NCBI GenBank assembly: GCA_028689025.1
Contig: JAQTXA010000002.1
Location: 186,001 to 250,000 of the forward strand
Length of the DNA: 64,000 bases
Source: Aliarcobacter sp.
Lineage (GTDB): Bacteria > Campylobacterota > Campylobacteria > Campylobacterales > Arcobacteraceae
Direction of reading: 5' to 3'
Numbering within the stretch: position 1 is the stretch's first letter; the number at the start of each line of letters is the position of its first letter. The translations under genes and the position numbers were made by a program. Below the pieces are notes generated by a model. That model saw nothing but the letters and a program-made list of their open reading frames with translations. It had not been told where the DNA came from and searched no databases. Below are positions 7,379 through 15,681 of the stretch, in pieces.

Positions 7379-9904
7379 TTAACCATTTAATCTTATTAGA
7401 AACTCAACCCCATCATCTTTATTTATTGCCTCAATTTTCCCATTCATATTCTTTTCTATAATCACTTTTGTCATATATAAACCAATCCCCGTACCTTGGT
7501 TCTCAAATTTTGTTGTAAAGTATGGTTCAAAGATTCTTTCAATAATCTTTTCATCTATATTTCCACAATTATTAAAAATTGAGATAAAAGAAGTTGCATT
7601 CTCTTTGTAAATTTTAATCTCTATAAAAGCCTTAAATTTAATGATTTTATCTTTTAATATTTTTGCATCTATTGCATTATTTAATATATTCACAATTACT
7701 TGTTCAAACTCATTTTCATAACTATCAATCTCTAAATCTTGAGCTTCTATTTTTAATTCAATTGAGTTTTTTTCCAAAGATGATTTAACTATTTTAGAAC
7801 TTTGAATAATTGATTCTTTTATATTAAAAAGTTTTTTCTCTTTTGATGGTTTGTAAAAATTTCTAAAATCATCAATAGTTTGAGACATAAAATCAATTTG
7901 TAATTTTGCATTTTTAATAGTTTCATGTAACTCCTCTTTTGGAAGTTTTCCGTATGAATCTCTAATATAATAGATTAATAAATTGATATTATTTAAAGGT
8001 TGTCTCCATTGATGAGCTATATTTCCTAACATTTCTCCCATTGATGCCATTTTGTTTTGTTGAACTAATAATCTATCTTTTTCAAGATTTTTTTCAACTT
8101 CAAGTTCTACTTTTTGTTTTAATTCTTCTTCATTTATTTTAAGATTTGTTATATCATTTAAATATCCATAAAAACCTATAACATTAGAATAATCGTCTTT
8201 TATTAAAATAGCTCTTGTATAAACCCATTTTATATTTTTGTTCTTATCTATTACTCTATATATGCAAGTAAAAGAGTCCGTGTCATCTAATATCGCTTCT
8301 TTTATTACATTTTTTAACTGTTGTAAATCATCTTTATGTACAAAATCAAAGAAGTTGCTTCTGTTTTCAAAATCCTTTACTTCATATCCATAAGTGCTAA
8401 TACTTTTTGATACAAATTTAACACTTAAATTTTCATCATTTTCCCATCTAAAAACAACTATTCTTCCAAACTCAGTTAATAACTCAACATCTCTCAACTC
8501 TTTTATTAATTTTACTCTGTCATCAATATTCATAGACATCATCAAAATTCTATTTGAGTTAAACTCTTTACCTCGAACTAATATCCACTTATAGTTATTG
8601 CATTTATCTTTTAATCTATATTCACAAATAAAGTGTTCGCTCTTTTTATTAATATGATTTTCATACTCTTGTATAACTTTTTGTTTATCATCTTTGTGAA
8701 CTAATGCTAACCATTCATCAAAGTTTTGAACATCATTTCTTTTATAACCAAACATTTCAAGCCATCTATTTGAAAAGAATATTTTTTTTGAATTTAAATC
8801 CATATCCCACAAACCATCATTTGAAGCGATAATTGCTAACTCATATCTCTCTTTCCACTTTTTAAATAAGAGATTTCTTCTTTGCAATCTTTTATCATAT
8901 CTATTAAAGATTGTATTTATAAATCTTCCAAAAACAACAGCAGAAACGATTAATAACAAAGATATAAACACCACCAATAAAAAGAAAGTTACTAGTTTAG
9001 TTTGATATTCACTCTTTATTTTTTTTATCCCTTTATTTGAGAGATTAGTTTTTATAAAGATTTTATATTGATATTTTTGGAAAGTATATGAAGAGTCATT
9101 TTTACTATCTTCCTCAAAATTTGCAATATCCTTTATATCTTCAACTTTTCCATCCATCTTATAATTTAGTACTTTCTTTTCTGTTAAATCATAAAAATAT
9201 AGATACGAGTTATTTAAGGTTCTACTTTTATCAACAATAGAATCTGAAATTGCTTTTTTTGTTAAAACTTTCATATCATCTATTCTAGAATACGCCCCAA
9301 TAAATAGATTTAAAAATTCAATATTTTTAATATAACTTAGTTGGATATTACTTTTTTGGTTATCAATATTGTACATTAGATTATTATCTCCAATATGTTC
9401 AATATTTCTTAACATATGCTGTTTAAATTGGTCTGTTTTGTTTTCAGAATTTGTAAGTTCAATTAAATTATCAAGAACCTCACCACCATATAAAACATCA
9501 TAATTGATATTATCAAAAATCAAAAACTTAATTTTTTGTTTTGCTTCTATCTCTTGTAAATATGGTTTTAAAAGGTTTATATTAAACTCTTTTTGATTCA
9601 TCTCTTTTGCTTTTATGTAACCCATAATTTCATAAATATAGTTACTTAAATCATTTTCAATATCATCAAAACCAGTACTTGTATTATATTTTATACTAGA
9701 AATATATGTTCTTAAAATATCTTTTTTATAAAAATCTTCATTTTGAAGCAAACTATCTATTTTACTTCTTTTTTCATACTCCAAAAAAAAGAAAATAGCT
9801 ATAAAGGCAATTATTGATAATAAAAAAATAAATAATAAAGGGGTAAAAACAATCTGATTTTTTATATCTAAGAGAGTATAAAATTTCTTCTTTTTTAAAA
9901 ACAT
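7379..9904 (-). CDS. Membrane sensor histidine kinase with two PAS domains
   Basis: Sensor kinase of 841 residues. A first transmembrane helix lies near residues 15-36, then a periplasmic sensor region of about 265 residues that I cannot assign to a family, and a second helix near 305-330. Two PAS-like domains follow: about 350-460, with WDMDLNSKKIFFSNRWLEMF at its start, and about 475-590. The phospho-accepting His631 sits in GNIAHQWRQPLNNI, the H-box common in Campylobacterota kinases. The ATPase domain shows the N box (NILNNAIDA) and the G box GTGIGLYMTK near the C terminus. The start ATG 9904 is preceded by an AGG site. The signal is unknown; the nearby TAXI transporter suggests an organic acid. 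Confidence 0.92.
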   Translation of the reverse strand: MFLKKKKFYTLLDIKNQIVFTPLLFIFLLSIIAFIAIFFFLEYEKRSKIDSLLQNEDFYKKDILRTYISSIKYNTSTGFDDIENDLSNYIYEIMGYIKAKEMNQKEFNINLLKPYLQEIEAKQKIKFLIFDNINYDVLYGGEVLDNLIELTNSENKTDQFKQHMLRNIEHIGDNNLMYNIDNQKSNIQLSYIKNIEFLNLFIGAYSRIDDMKVLTKKAISDSIVDKSRTLNNSYLYFYDLTEKKVLNYKMDGKVEDIKDIANFEEDSKNDSSYTFQKYQYKIFIKTNLSNKGIKKIKSEYQTKLVTFFLLVVFISLLLIVSAVVFGRFINTIFNRYDKRLQRRNLLFKKWKERYELAIIASNDGLWDMDLNSKKIFFSNRWLEMFGYKRNDVQNFDEWLALVHKDDKQKVIQEYENHINKKSEHFICEYRLKDKCNNYKWILVRGKEFNSNRILMMSMNIDDRVKLIKELRDVELLTEFGRIVVFRWENDENLSVKFVSKSISTYGYEVKDFENRSNFFDFVHKDDLQQLKNVIKEAILDDTDSFTCIYRVIDKNKNIKWVYTRAILIKDDYSNVIGFYGYLNDITNLKINEEELKQKVELEVEKNLEKDRLLVQQNKMASMGEMLGNIAHQWRQPLNNINLLIYYIRDSYGKLPKEELHETIKNAKLQIDFMSQTIDDFRNFYKPSKEKKLFNIKESIIQSSKIVKSSLEKNSIELKIEAQDLEIDSYENEFEQVIVNILNNAIDAKILKDKIIKFKAFIEIKIYKENATSFISIFNNCGNIDEKIIERIFEPYFTTKFENQGTGIGLYMTKVIIEKNMNGKIEAINKDDGVEFLIRLNG

Positions 9905-9913
9905 TTTAAACCT

Positions 9914-10636
9914 TTAATATTTTATTTTTGCTAGATATAATCCATTTGCCTTTATTGGTGTTTTGAAAATATTTTTCTCTAATCTTAACTGTTTTTTTAA
10001 ATCTTCTATGGTTAATTTTTTATCATTGATTGCTAATAAAAACCCAACCATTAATCTAATTTGAGACCTTAAATATGAATTTGCTGTAAATTTAAAAACA
10101 TAAATATCTTTATACTTATAGAAACTTGTATTATAAATTTCTCTTACAGTAATATCTTTATCACTTCCAGTTTTATGAAAATATTTAAAATCATAAACTC
10201 CAATAAACTCTTTTATTGCCATTTTTAATAACTCTTCATCCACAAAAGGAACATAAGTTATAAATTTATCATTAAAAGGAGTTGTGGGTTTAGAAGTAAT
10301 TATATACCTATAATCTCTCTTTTTAGCATGAAATCTTGAGTGAAAATCATCTTCTACTTTTGAGACTTTTAATATTTTAATAGAAGTTGGAAGATTTCTA
10401 TTTAAAACCTCTTTTAGTTTAAAAAAATCACTCCAGAAATCTGGAACAATACAATTAAAAACTTGCCCAGTTGCATGAACTTCTTTGTCAGTTCTTCCAC
10501 TTAAAACTATATTTGTTTCAATATTTATTTTTTTAAATGCAAAGAGAAGTTTATCTTCAATTGTCAAACCATTTGGTTGTTTTTGACTCCCTTGATAACA
10601 ACTGCCATCATAAGAGATTACGAATTTTAGATTCAT
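9914..10636 (-). CDS. truA: tRNA pseudouridine(38-40) synthase TruA
   Basis: Converts uridines 38-40 in the tRNA anticodon arm to pseudouridine. The length of 240 residues is normal. The catalytic aspartate is Asp50 in SGRTDKEVHATGQ, the defining TruA motif, and the N terminus (LKFVISYDGSCYQGSQ) matches the RNA-binding start of the family. It follows the LptF/G-type permease gene by 7 bases and ends 9 bases before the histidine kinase, so it lies within a long minus-strand run. Confidence 0.95.
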   Translation of the reverse strand: MNLKFVISYDGSCYQGSQKQPNGLTIEDKLLFAFKKINIETNIVLSGRTDKEVHATGQVFNCIVPDFWSDFFKLKEVLNRNLPTSIKILKVSKVEDDFHSRFHAKKRDYRYIITSKPTTPFNDKFITYVPFVDEELLKMAIKEFIGVYDFKYFHKTGSDKDITVREIYNTSFYKYKDIYVFKFTANSYLRSQIRLMVGFLLAINDKKLTIEDLKKQLRLEKNIFKTPIKANGLYLAKIKY

Positions 10637-10643
10637 TTATTGT

Positions 10644-11660
10644 TTAATACTCTTTTTGTATTGTTTTTGAATACAAAATATATGTACCAAAAATCCAAAT
10701 AATAGGTATTACATATAAAGCATGTAATAAAATTTTATCTCCTATTACTTTTACTAAAAAATTATATAAAACAACTGCTATTAAAGAATAAAAAACTGCT
10801 CTATTTTTCTCATATCTTGGATTAAAATATCCAAAAGTAATTACTAAGAATAGTGATATTAGAGGAAATAATGCAATTAAAATATAAAATGTCAAATCAT
10901 CTATATCTATATTATTTTTAATATTCTCTTTCCAAAAAGAGTAAGAATCTGTAAAAACTCCTAGTTTACTATCAGCAATAGAATCATTTATATACATAGA
11001 TTTAAAATCAATTTGATTAAACTCTTTTTCATTAATAATAAAAGCTTTTCCATCTATAAGTCTAAAACTCAAAGAGCCATTTTCATTATCTAAAACTGCT
11101 GTTTTACTAGCAATAAACTGATCCTCTTTTTTTTCTGTTTTAAAAAGTTTTACTTGATCATATACTTTATCATTTTTACCATCTATATAAATTAGCCAAT
11201 CTCCAAATTTTTGTCCAAATTGACTAGGTTTTATATTAAAGTTTGCCTCTTTTTTCTTTTTATCTAGAAATTGTTTTGTTAAAAATTTAGTTTTTGGAAT
11301 TAAACCCACTGAGACAATAAGTAACATTGCTGATAAAAGTAAAGTTACAGGGGCAAATATTTTTAAAATATTTATAGGATTTAAACCAAAAGAAGTTATT
11401 ACTGTTAATTCATATTCTCCTGCTAATTTAGCAAGGGTAATAACTAATGATAAAAAAAATGAAATAGGCATAGTATAAAATATAATTTGAGGTATAACAT
11501 AAGAGAACAGAGTAAATAACTCAAAGAAATCGAGTGTAATTATTGAAGTTAAAGATGCAATTTTTACTAAAAATACAACTGAAGTGATAAAAAATAATCC
11601 TAAAAATATAGGAAAAAATGTAATTGCTAATTGAGAGTGTAAATACTGTTTTAATTTCAA
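10644..11660 (-). CDS. LptF/LptG-family lipopolysaccharide export permease
   Basis: Inner-membrane permease of the YjgP/YjgQ family, which with LptB extracts lipopolysaccharide for transport to the outer membrane. It has 338 residues: three hydrophobic segments in the first ~120, a hydrophilic periplasmic beta-rich part (about 125-255), and three more at the C terminus. The sequence cannot decide between LptF and LptG. The start is a TTG at 11660 that overlaps the TGA of the prepilin peptidase gene (TTGA), with AAAGG upstream, which argues for translational coupling. Confidence 0.88.
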   Translation of the reverse strand: MKLKQYLHSQLAITFFPIFLGLFFITSVVFLVKIASLTSIITLDFFELFTLFSYVIPQIIFYTMPISFFLSLVITLAKLAGEYELTVITSFGLNPINILKIFAPVTLLLSAMLLIVSVGLIPKTKFLTKQFLDKKKKEANFNIKPSQFGQKFGDWLIYIDGKNDKVYDQVKLFKTEKKEDQFIASKTAVLDNENGSLSFRLIDGKAFIINEKEFNQIDFKSMYINDSIADSKLGVFTDSYSFWKENIKNNIDIDDLTFYILIALFPLISLFLVITFGYFNPRYEKNRAVFYSLIAVVLYNFLVKVIGDKILLHALYVIPIIWIFGTYILYSKTIQKEY

Positions 11661-12427
11661 TAAAAGGCCTTTATAATTGTTTCTAAGTCAAAAAAATATT
11701 CAGTAAAAAAGCCTAAAACTAAATAGGGAATAAATGGAGTTTGAATATCTTTTTTTACAAAATTTGAATAGATTGCGGGTATTATAGCAAAAAAAGCTGC
11801 TAAAAATATAGCAAATAAACCACCACTTACTCCAAGGATAATTCCTAACATTGCAATTATTGGAATATCACCCTCACCTAAAGCTTCTTGATTTTTTAAA
11901 CTTTCATCTTTTAAAAGCTTTGATTTTATATTTTGTATATAAAAGGTAATTACAAAATTCAATAAAACAAAAGCTCCAGCAAATAAAAAAGCATTTTTAA
12001 AAGCTTCAATTAAAGAGAAATTCGTAGCAAAAAAAGAGAGTATAAAAACTATCAACAGTAGATAATCTGGCACTGCTTTATATTTCAAATCGATAAAGGA
12101 TAAAACAATTAAAACATAAGATATTAAACACATAAAAATAAACTCTTGAGTTAATCCAAGTTTAAAAAAGAGAGCTAAAGTTATAAGTCCACTTATTAAC
12201 TCAATAAAAAAATATAAAAAAGATATTTTTGCACCACAATATGAACATTTAGCTCGAAGAAATAGATATGAAAGAAGTGGAATATTATGATACCAGTAGA
12301 TTAAATGGTCACATTTTGGGCATTTACTTCTAGCTGTTACAATAGATTGATTTAAAGGAAGTCTTAAAATTAGTACATTTAGAAATGAACCAAAACATAT
12401 GCCAAAAATAAAACTAAATACCTCCAA
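11657..12427 (-). CDS. pilD: Prepilin peptidase / N-methyltransferase (A24 family)
   Basis: Membrane aspartic protease that cleaves and N-methylates type IV pilin-like precursors. Near the N terminus is FIFGICFGSFLN, followed by two CxxC pairs (CPKC, CSYC) of the cytoplasmic zinc/methylase domain. The two catalytic aspartates lie in FIDLKYKAVPDY and GEGDIPIIA. About seven more membrane segments fill the rest. I chose TTG 12427, which gives about 256 residues starting MEVFSFIFG and is preceded by a GAGAGAAG stretch; the frame stays open to a GTG at 12454, which would overlap uppS by 41 bases and lacks a ribosome site. No pilin gene is in the window. Confidence 0.88.
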   Translation of the reverse strand: MEVFSFIFGICFGSFLNVLILRLPLNQSIVTARSKCPKCDHLIYWYHNIPLLSYLFLRAKCSYCGAKISFLYFFIELISGLITLALFFKLGLTQEFIFMCLISYVLIVLSFIDLKYKAVPDYLLLIVFILSFFATNFSLIEAFKNAFLFAGAFVLLNFVITFYIQNIKSKLLKDESLKNQEALGEGDIPIIAMLGIILGVSGGLFAIFLAAFFAIIPAIYSNFVKKDIQTPFIPYLVLGFFTEYFFDLETIIKAFY

Positions 12428-13100
12428 ATCTTCTCTCTCGTTTACTAAAATCACTTAAAATATCATCCAACTCTGACTCATTAAAATCAGGCCAATATGT
12501 TTGAGTAAAAAACATCTCAGCATAGGCATTTTGCCATAATAGATAGTTTGAAAGTCTCACTTCTCCACTTGTTCGTATTAGAACGTCAACATCACCCATT
12601 CCTGCTGTATCAAGGCAAGTTTCAAAATTTTCTTCTGTTACTTCAAGATTTGATTCATTTAGTTTTTTTATAGCTCTTATAATTTCATCTTTTGAACCAT
12701 AATTTAAAGCTAATACTTGAGTAAGGCCTGTACAACTTGCTGTTTTATTTTGAGTTTCATAAATTGTATTTTGTAATGTTTTTGAAAATCTACTTATATC
12801 TCCAATAGCTTTAAATCTAATATTATTTTCTAAATAAATACTTAACTCTTTTTTTAAATATCTATCAAGAAGTTTCATTAAAAATTCAACTTCTAATTTT
12901 GGTCGCTCCCAGTTTTCCGTTGAAAAAGCATATAGGGTTAAATATTTTATTCCAATATCAGAACAATATGAAGTAATTTTTCGCACAGTTTTTGCACCTT
13001 CTTCATGGCCAGCTGTTCTATTTAAACCTCGTTCTTTTGCCCATCTTCCATTTCCATCCATGATTATGGCAATATGATTAGGTATTTTAATATCACTCAT
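12414..13100 (-). CDS. uppS: Undecaprenyl diphosphate synthase
   Basis: Cis-prenyltransferase that adds isopentenyl units to farnesyl diphosphate, making the C55 carrier for peptidoglycan and LPS glycans. The 228 residues carry IAIIMDGNGRWA with catalytic Asp15, the RTAGHEEGAK segment, YAFSTENWERP, and the C-terminal RTSGEVRLSNYLLWQ and FFTQTYWPDF signatures. Its start overlaps the end of coaBC by 8 bases and its end overlaps the prepilin peptidase start. Confidence 0.96.
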   Translation of the reverse strand: MSDIKIPNHIAIIMDGNGRWAKERGLNRTAGHEEGAKTVRKITSYCSDIGIKYLTLYAFSTENWERPKLEVEFLMKLLDRYLKKELSIYLENNIRFKAIGDISRFSKTLQNTIYETQNKTASCTGLTQVLALNYGSKDEIIRAIKKLNESNLEVTEENFETCLDTAGMGDVDVLIRTSGEVRLSNYLLWQNAYAEMFFTQTYWPDFNESELDDILSDFSKRERRFGGI

Positions 13101-14364
13101 ATTCTGAAAACTCTTCTTTTAATTTTTCTAAAATATTTAATGAAACATCTAATTTTGAACCTTTAAATTCATAAGAGTTATCTTTAAATATTAATTCTAT
13201 ATTATTATTTTCACTTCCAAAACTATTCTCTTCATTTAAAATATTTAGACAAACTCCATCAAGATTTTTATTTTCTAACATTCTTGTAGCACTATTTAAG
13301 GCTGTAGTTTCATCCATTTCTGCTTTAAAACCAATAGTTATGATTCCATCTTTTTCCAAAGATTTTAAAATATCCATATTTTGTTTTAACTCTAAATTCC
13401 AAGAAGTTCCAAGTAACTCTTTTTTTAGTTTTCCTTCTTGTGGAAATGAAGGAAGATAATCACTAACCGCTGCCACCATAAACAAAAATGGCTTTTTAAG
13501 TATCAATGTTGGAGTTGAACTATCCATTAAAGTAGGTTTTGTTAAAACCCCTTTTTTAGCAACTCTAATTGAATCAACTAAATATTCATACATCTCATTT
13601 GAACTTTCAACTTTTATGATGTGAATATCTTTTGGTAAGTTTTCATAACCTCTAGAACTAACCAAACAAACATCAGCACCTTTGTAATATAAAGCACGTG
13701 CTAAATTTGAAGCCATTTTTCCAGATGAAAAGTTTGAAATGTATCTTACTTCATCAATTTTTTCAATTGTTCCACCACCACTTAAAACAACTTTTCTATT
13801 TATCCAATAATCGTTTTTAAGTAGTTCTTTACATGTTACATCAAAGATATCAGTAGGTTCAGCCATCGCTCCATCACCAACATCTTTACAAACTAACTCT
13901 TTTGTAACAGATGAGATAATCTCATAATTGCAAAGTTTTAGCATTTTAAGACTTGCTTGTGTAATTGGATTTTTTAGCATATTTGTATTTGCAGCTGGTG
14001 CAATTAATTTCATTCGTGGATAGGCTAAAGCTGTTTGTAAAAGAAGATTATTTCCTAAACCATTTGCTAGGGCATTTATTGTATTTGCACTAGCTGGTGC
14101 TATTACAAAAATATCTGACCATTTCCCAATATCTATGTGATTATAATCTTGGCTTTTATCCCAATTTTCACTTGATTCATCTAAAACTCTATTTTGAGAA
14201 ATTGCTTCAAAAGTAATTGGATTTATAAACTTTTTTGCCCCATCAGTCATAATAACTCTAACTTGCGCACCAGCTTTTATGTAAAGTCTAATAAGTTCTA
14301 AAGTCTTATAAATAGCAATTGAGCCACAAACTCCTACTAATATTTTTTTATTTTTTAATAACAT
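13093..14364 (-). CDS. coaBC: Bifunctional phosphopantothenoylcysteine decarboxylase / synthetase CoaBC
   Basis: Carries out two steps of coenzyme A synthesis: condensation of 4'-phosphopantothenate with cysteine, then FMN-dependent decarboxylation. The protein has 423 residues. The N-terminal flavoprotein (CoaC) domain covers about 1-185, with the catalytic His in YNHIDIGKWSD, APASANTINALANG, the PAANTNML clamp and a Cys in ELVCKDVGDG. The C-terminal CoaB domain starts near GGGTIEKIDEVRYISN and contains SSGKMASNLARA. It sits between glmU (10-base gap) and uppS (8-base overlap). Confidence 0.95.
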   Translation of the reverse strand: MLLKNKKILVGVCGSIAIYKTLELIRLYIKAGAQVRVIMTDGAKKFINPITFEAISQNRVLDESSENWDKSQDYNHIDIGKWSDIFVIAPASANTINALANGLGNNLLLQTALAYPRMKLIAPAANTNMLKNPITQASLKMLKLCNYEIISSVTKELVCKDVGDGAMAEPTDIFDVTCKELLKNDYWINRKVVLSGGGTIEKIDEVRYISNFSSGKMASNLARALYYKGADVCLVSSRGYENLPKDIHIIKVESSNEMYEYLVDSIRVAKKGVLTKPTLMDSSTPTLILKKPFLFMVAAVSDYLPSFPQEGKLKKELLGTSWNLELKQNMDILKSLEKDGIITIGFKAEMDETTALNSATRMLENKNLDGVCLNILNEENSFGSENNNIELIFKDNSYEFKGSKLDVSLNILEKLKEEFSEYE

Positions 14365-14374
14365 CTAAAATCTT

Positions 14375-15670
14375 TTACTTTTTACTTGAAAAATGTTTGT
14401 AAAAGTAACCATCAATAACTTTAGCTTTTGCTCTTGTTAAATACAACTCACCTTTTTTCACATTTCCAGTTACACAAGAACCAGCTCCTATTATTACATC
14501 ATCTTCAATATTTACAGGTGCCACAAATTGTGTGTCACTTCCTACAAATACATTTTTACCAATAATTGTTTGATGTTTATTTACTCCATCATAATTACAA
14601 GTAATAGTTCCACAACCGATATTTGTTCCTTCATCAATTGTACAATCTCCAAGATATGAAAGATGCCCTGCTTTTACCCCATTTAAAATAGCTTTTTTTG
14701 TCTCAACAAAGTTTCCTATGTGAGTTTTATTAAGTTCACTTCCTGGTCTTATTCGCCCCATTGGTCCAATATCACTATCTTTTACAATTGAGTCTTCAAC
14801 AACTGAATTTGTTTTTATATGAGAATTTATAATTTTTGAATTTCCAAGAAGAGAAACACCATTTTCAATAATAGATTCACCCTCAATTTCCACACCCTCT
14901 TCTATATAAATAGTATCAGGTAATCTCATAATAACGCCAGCTTTCATAAACTCTTTTTTGATTCTATTTTGATGAATAACTTCAGCATCTGCAAGTTCTA
15001 CTTTTGAATTTACACCTTTGAAGTTTTCCTCATTCACTGCAAGTGGTTTTAAAACTTTTCCTTGCGCTATTGCCATTTCTATTAAATCAGTGATGTAATA
15101 CTCTTTTTGAGCATTGTTATTATTTAATTTTGCTAAGTTTTCAAGCAAAAATTTTGTTTCAAACTGATAAATTCCTGCATTTGCAGTTGTAACAGCTAAT
15201 TCACTAGCATTTGCATCTTTTTGTTCAACTATTTTTTTAACATTTCCATTTTCTATAATTACTCTTCCATATCCATCTGCGCAATCTAACTCTAAAACAG
15301 ACATTACAATAGTTGCATCTATATCAAACTTTTCTAATTCACTTGATTGAATTAAAGGCATATCTCCATTTAAAACTAAAACTTTTTCATATTTTGGAAC
15401 GATTCCCATAACCGCACCACCAGTTCCTGGATAGTTTAAATGGTCTTGAATTACAAAATTTATATTTGAAAAATATTTTTCCATTTCAGCTTGAACTCTT
15501 TGTGCTTGGTGAAATAAAACTACTGTTATATCATCACTCAATTTTAAAGCCTCTTTTATTGAATAATATAACATTGGTTTTCCAGAAATCTTGTGTAATA
15601 CCTTTGGAGTATCTGATTTCATTCTTGTTCCTGCACCTGCTGCTAAAACTATAATTGATTTATTAAACAT
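14375..15670 (-). CDS. glmU: Bifunctional GlcN-1-P acetyltransferase / GlcNAc-1-P uridylyltransferase GlmU
   Basis: Makes UDP-GlcNAc, the precursor of peptidoglycan, lipid A and the amino sugars of the glycosylation island in this window. The protein has 431 residues. The N-terminal uridylyltransferase shows LAAGAGTRMKSDTPKVLHK and NGDMPL. The C-terminal left-handed beta helix carries hexapeptide repeats and GRIRPGSELN, NFVETKKA, and GCGTITCNYDG. It is a little shorter than the ~455 residues of the E. coli enzyme, as is usual in this phylum. It lies 11 bases after the ankyrin gene. Confidence 0.96.
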   Translation of the reverse strand: MFNKSIIVLAAGAGTRMKSDTPKVLHKISGKPMLYYSIKEALKLSDDITVVLFHQAQRVQAEMEKYFSNINFVIQDHLNYPGTGGAVMGIVPKYEKVLVLNGDMPLIQSSELEKFDIDATIVMSVLELDCADGYGRVIIENGNVKKIVEQKDANASELAVTTANAGIYQFETKFLLENLAKLNNNNAQKEYYITDLIEMAIAQGKVLKPLAVNEENFKGVNSKVELADAEVIHQNRIKKEFMKAGVIMRLPDTIYIEEGVEIEGESIIENGVSLLGNSKIINSHIKTNSVVEDSIVKDSDIGPMGRIRPGSELNKTHIGNFVETKKAILNGVKAGHLSYLGDCTIDEGTNIGCGTITCNYDGVNKHQTIIGKNVFVGSDTQFVAPVNIEDDVIIGAGSCVTGNVKKGELYLTRAKAKVIDGYFYKHFSSKK

Positions 15671-15681
15671 TCTTTTCCTTA

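Noticed and set aside
12428-12454. GTG start at 12454 for the prepilin peptidase
   Set aside because: It overlaps uppS by 41 bases and lacks a ribosome site; the TTG at 12427 gives the usual N terminus just before the first membrane helix.
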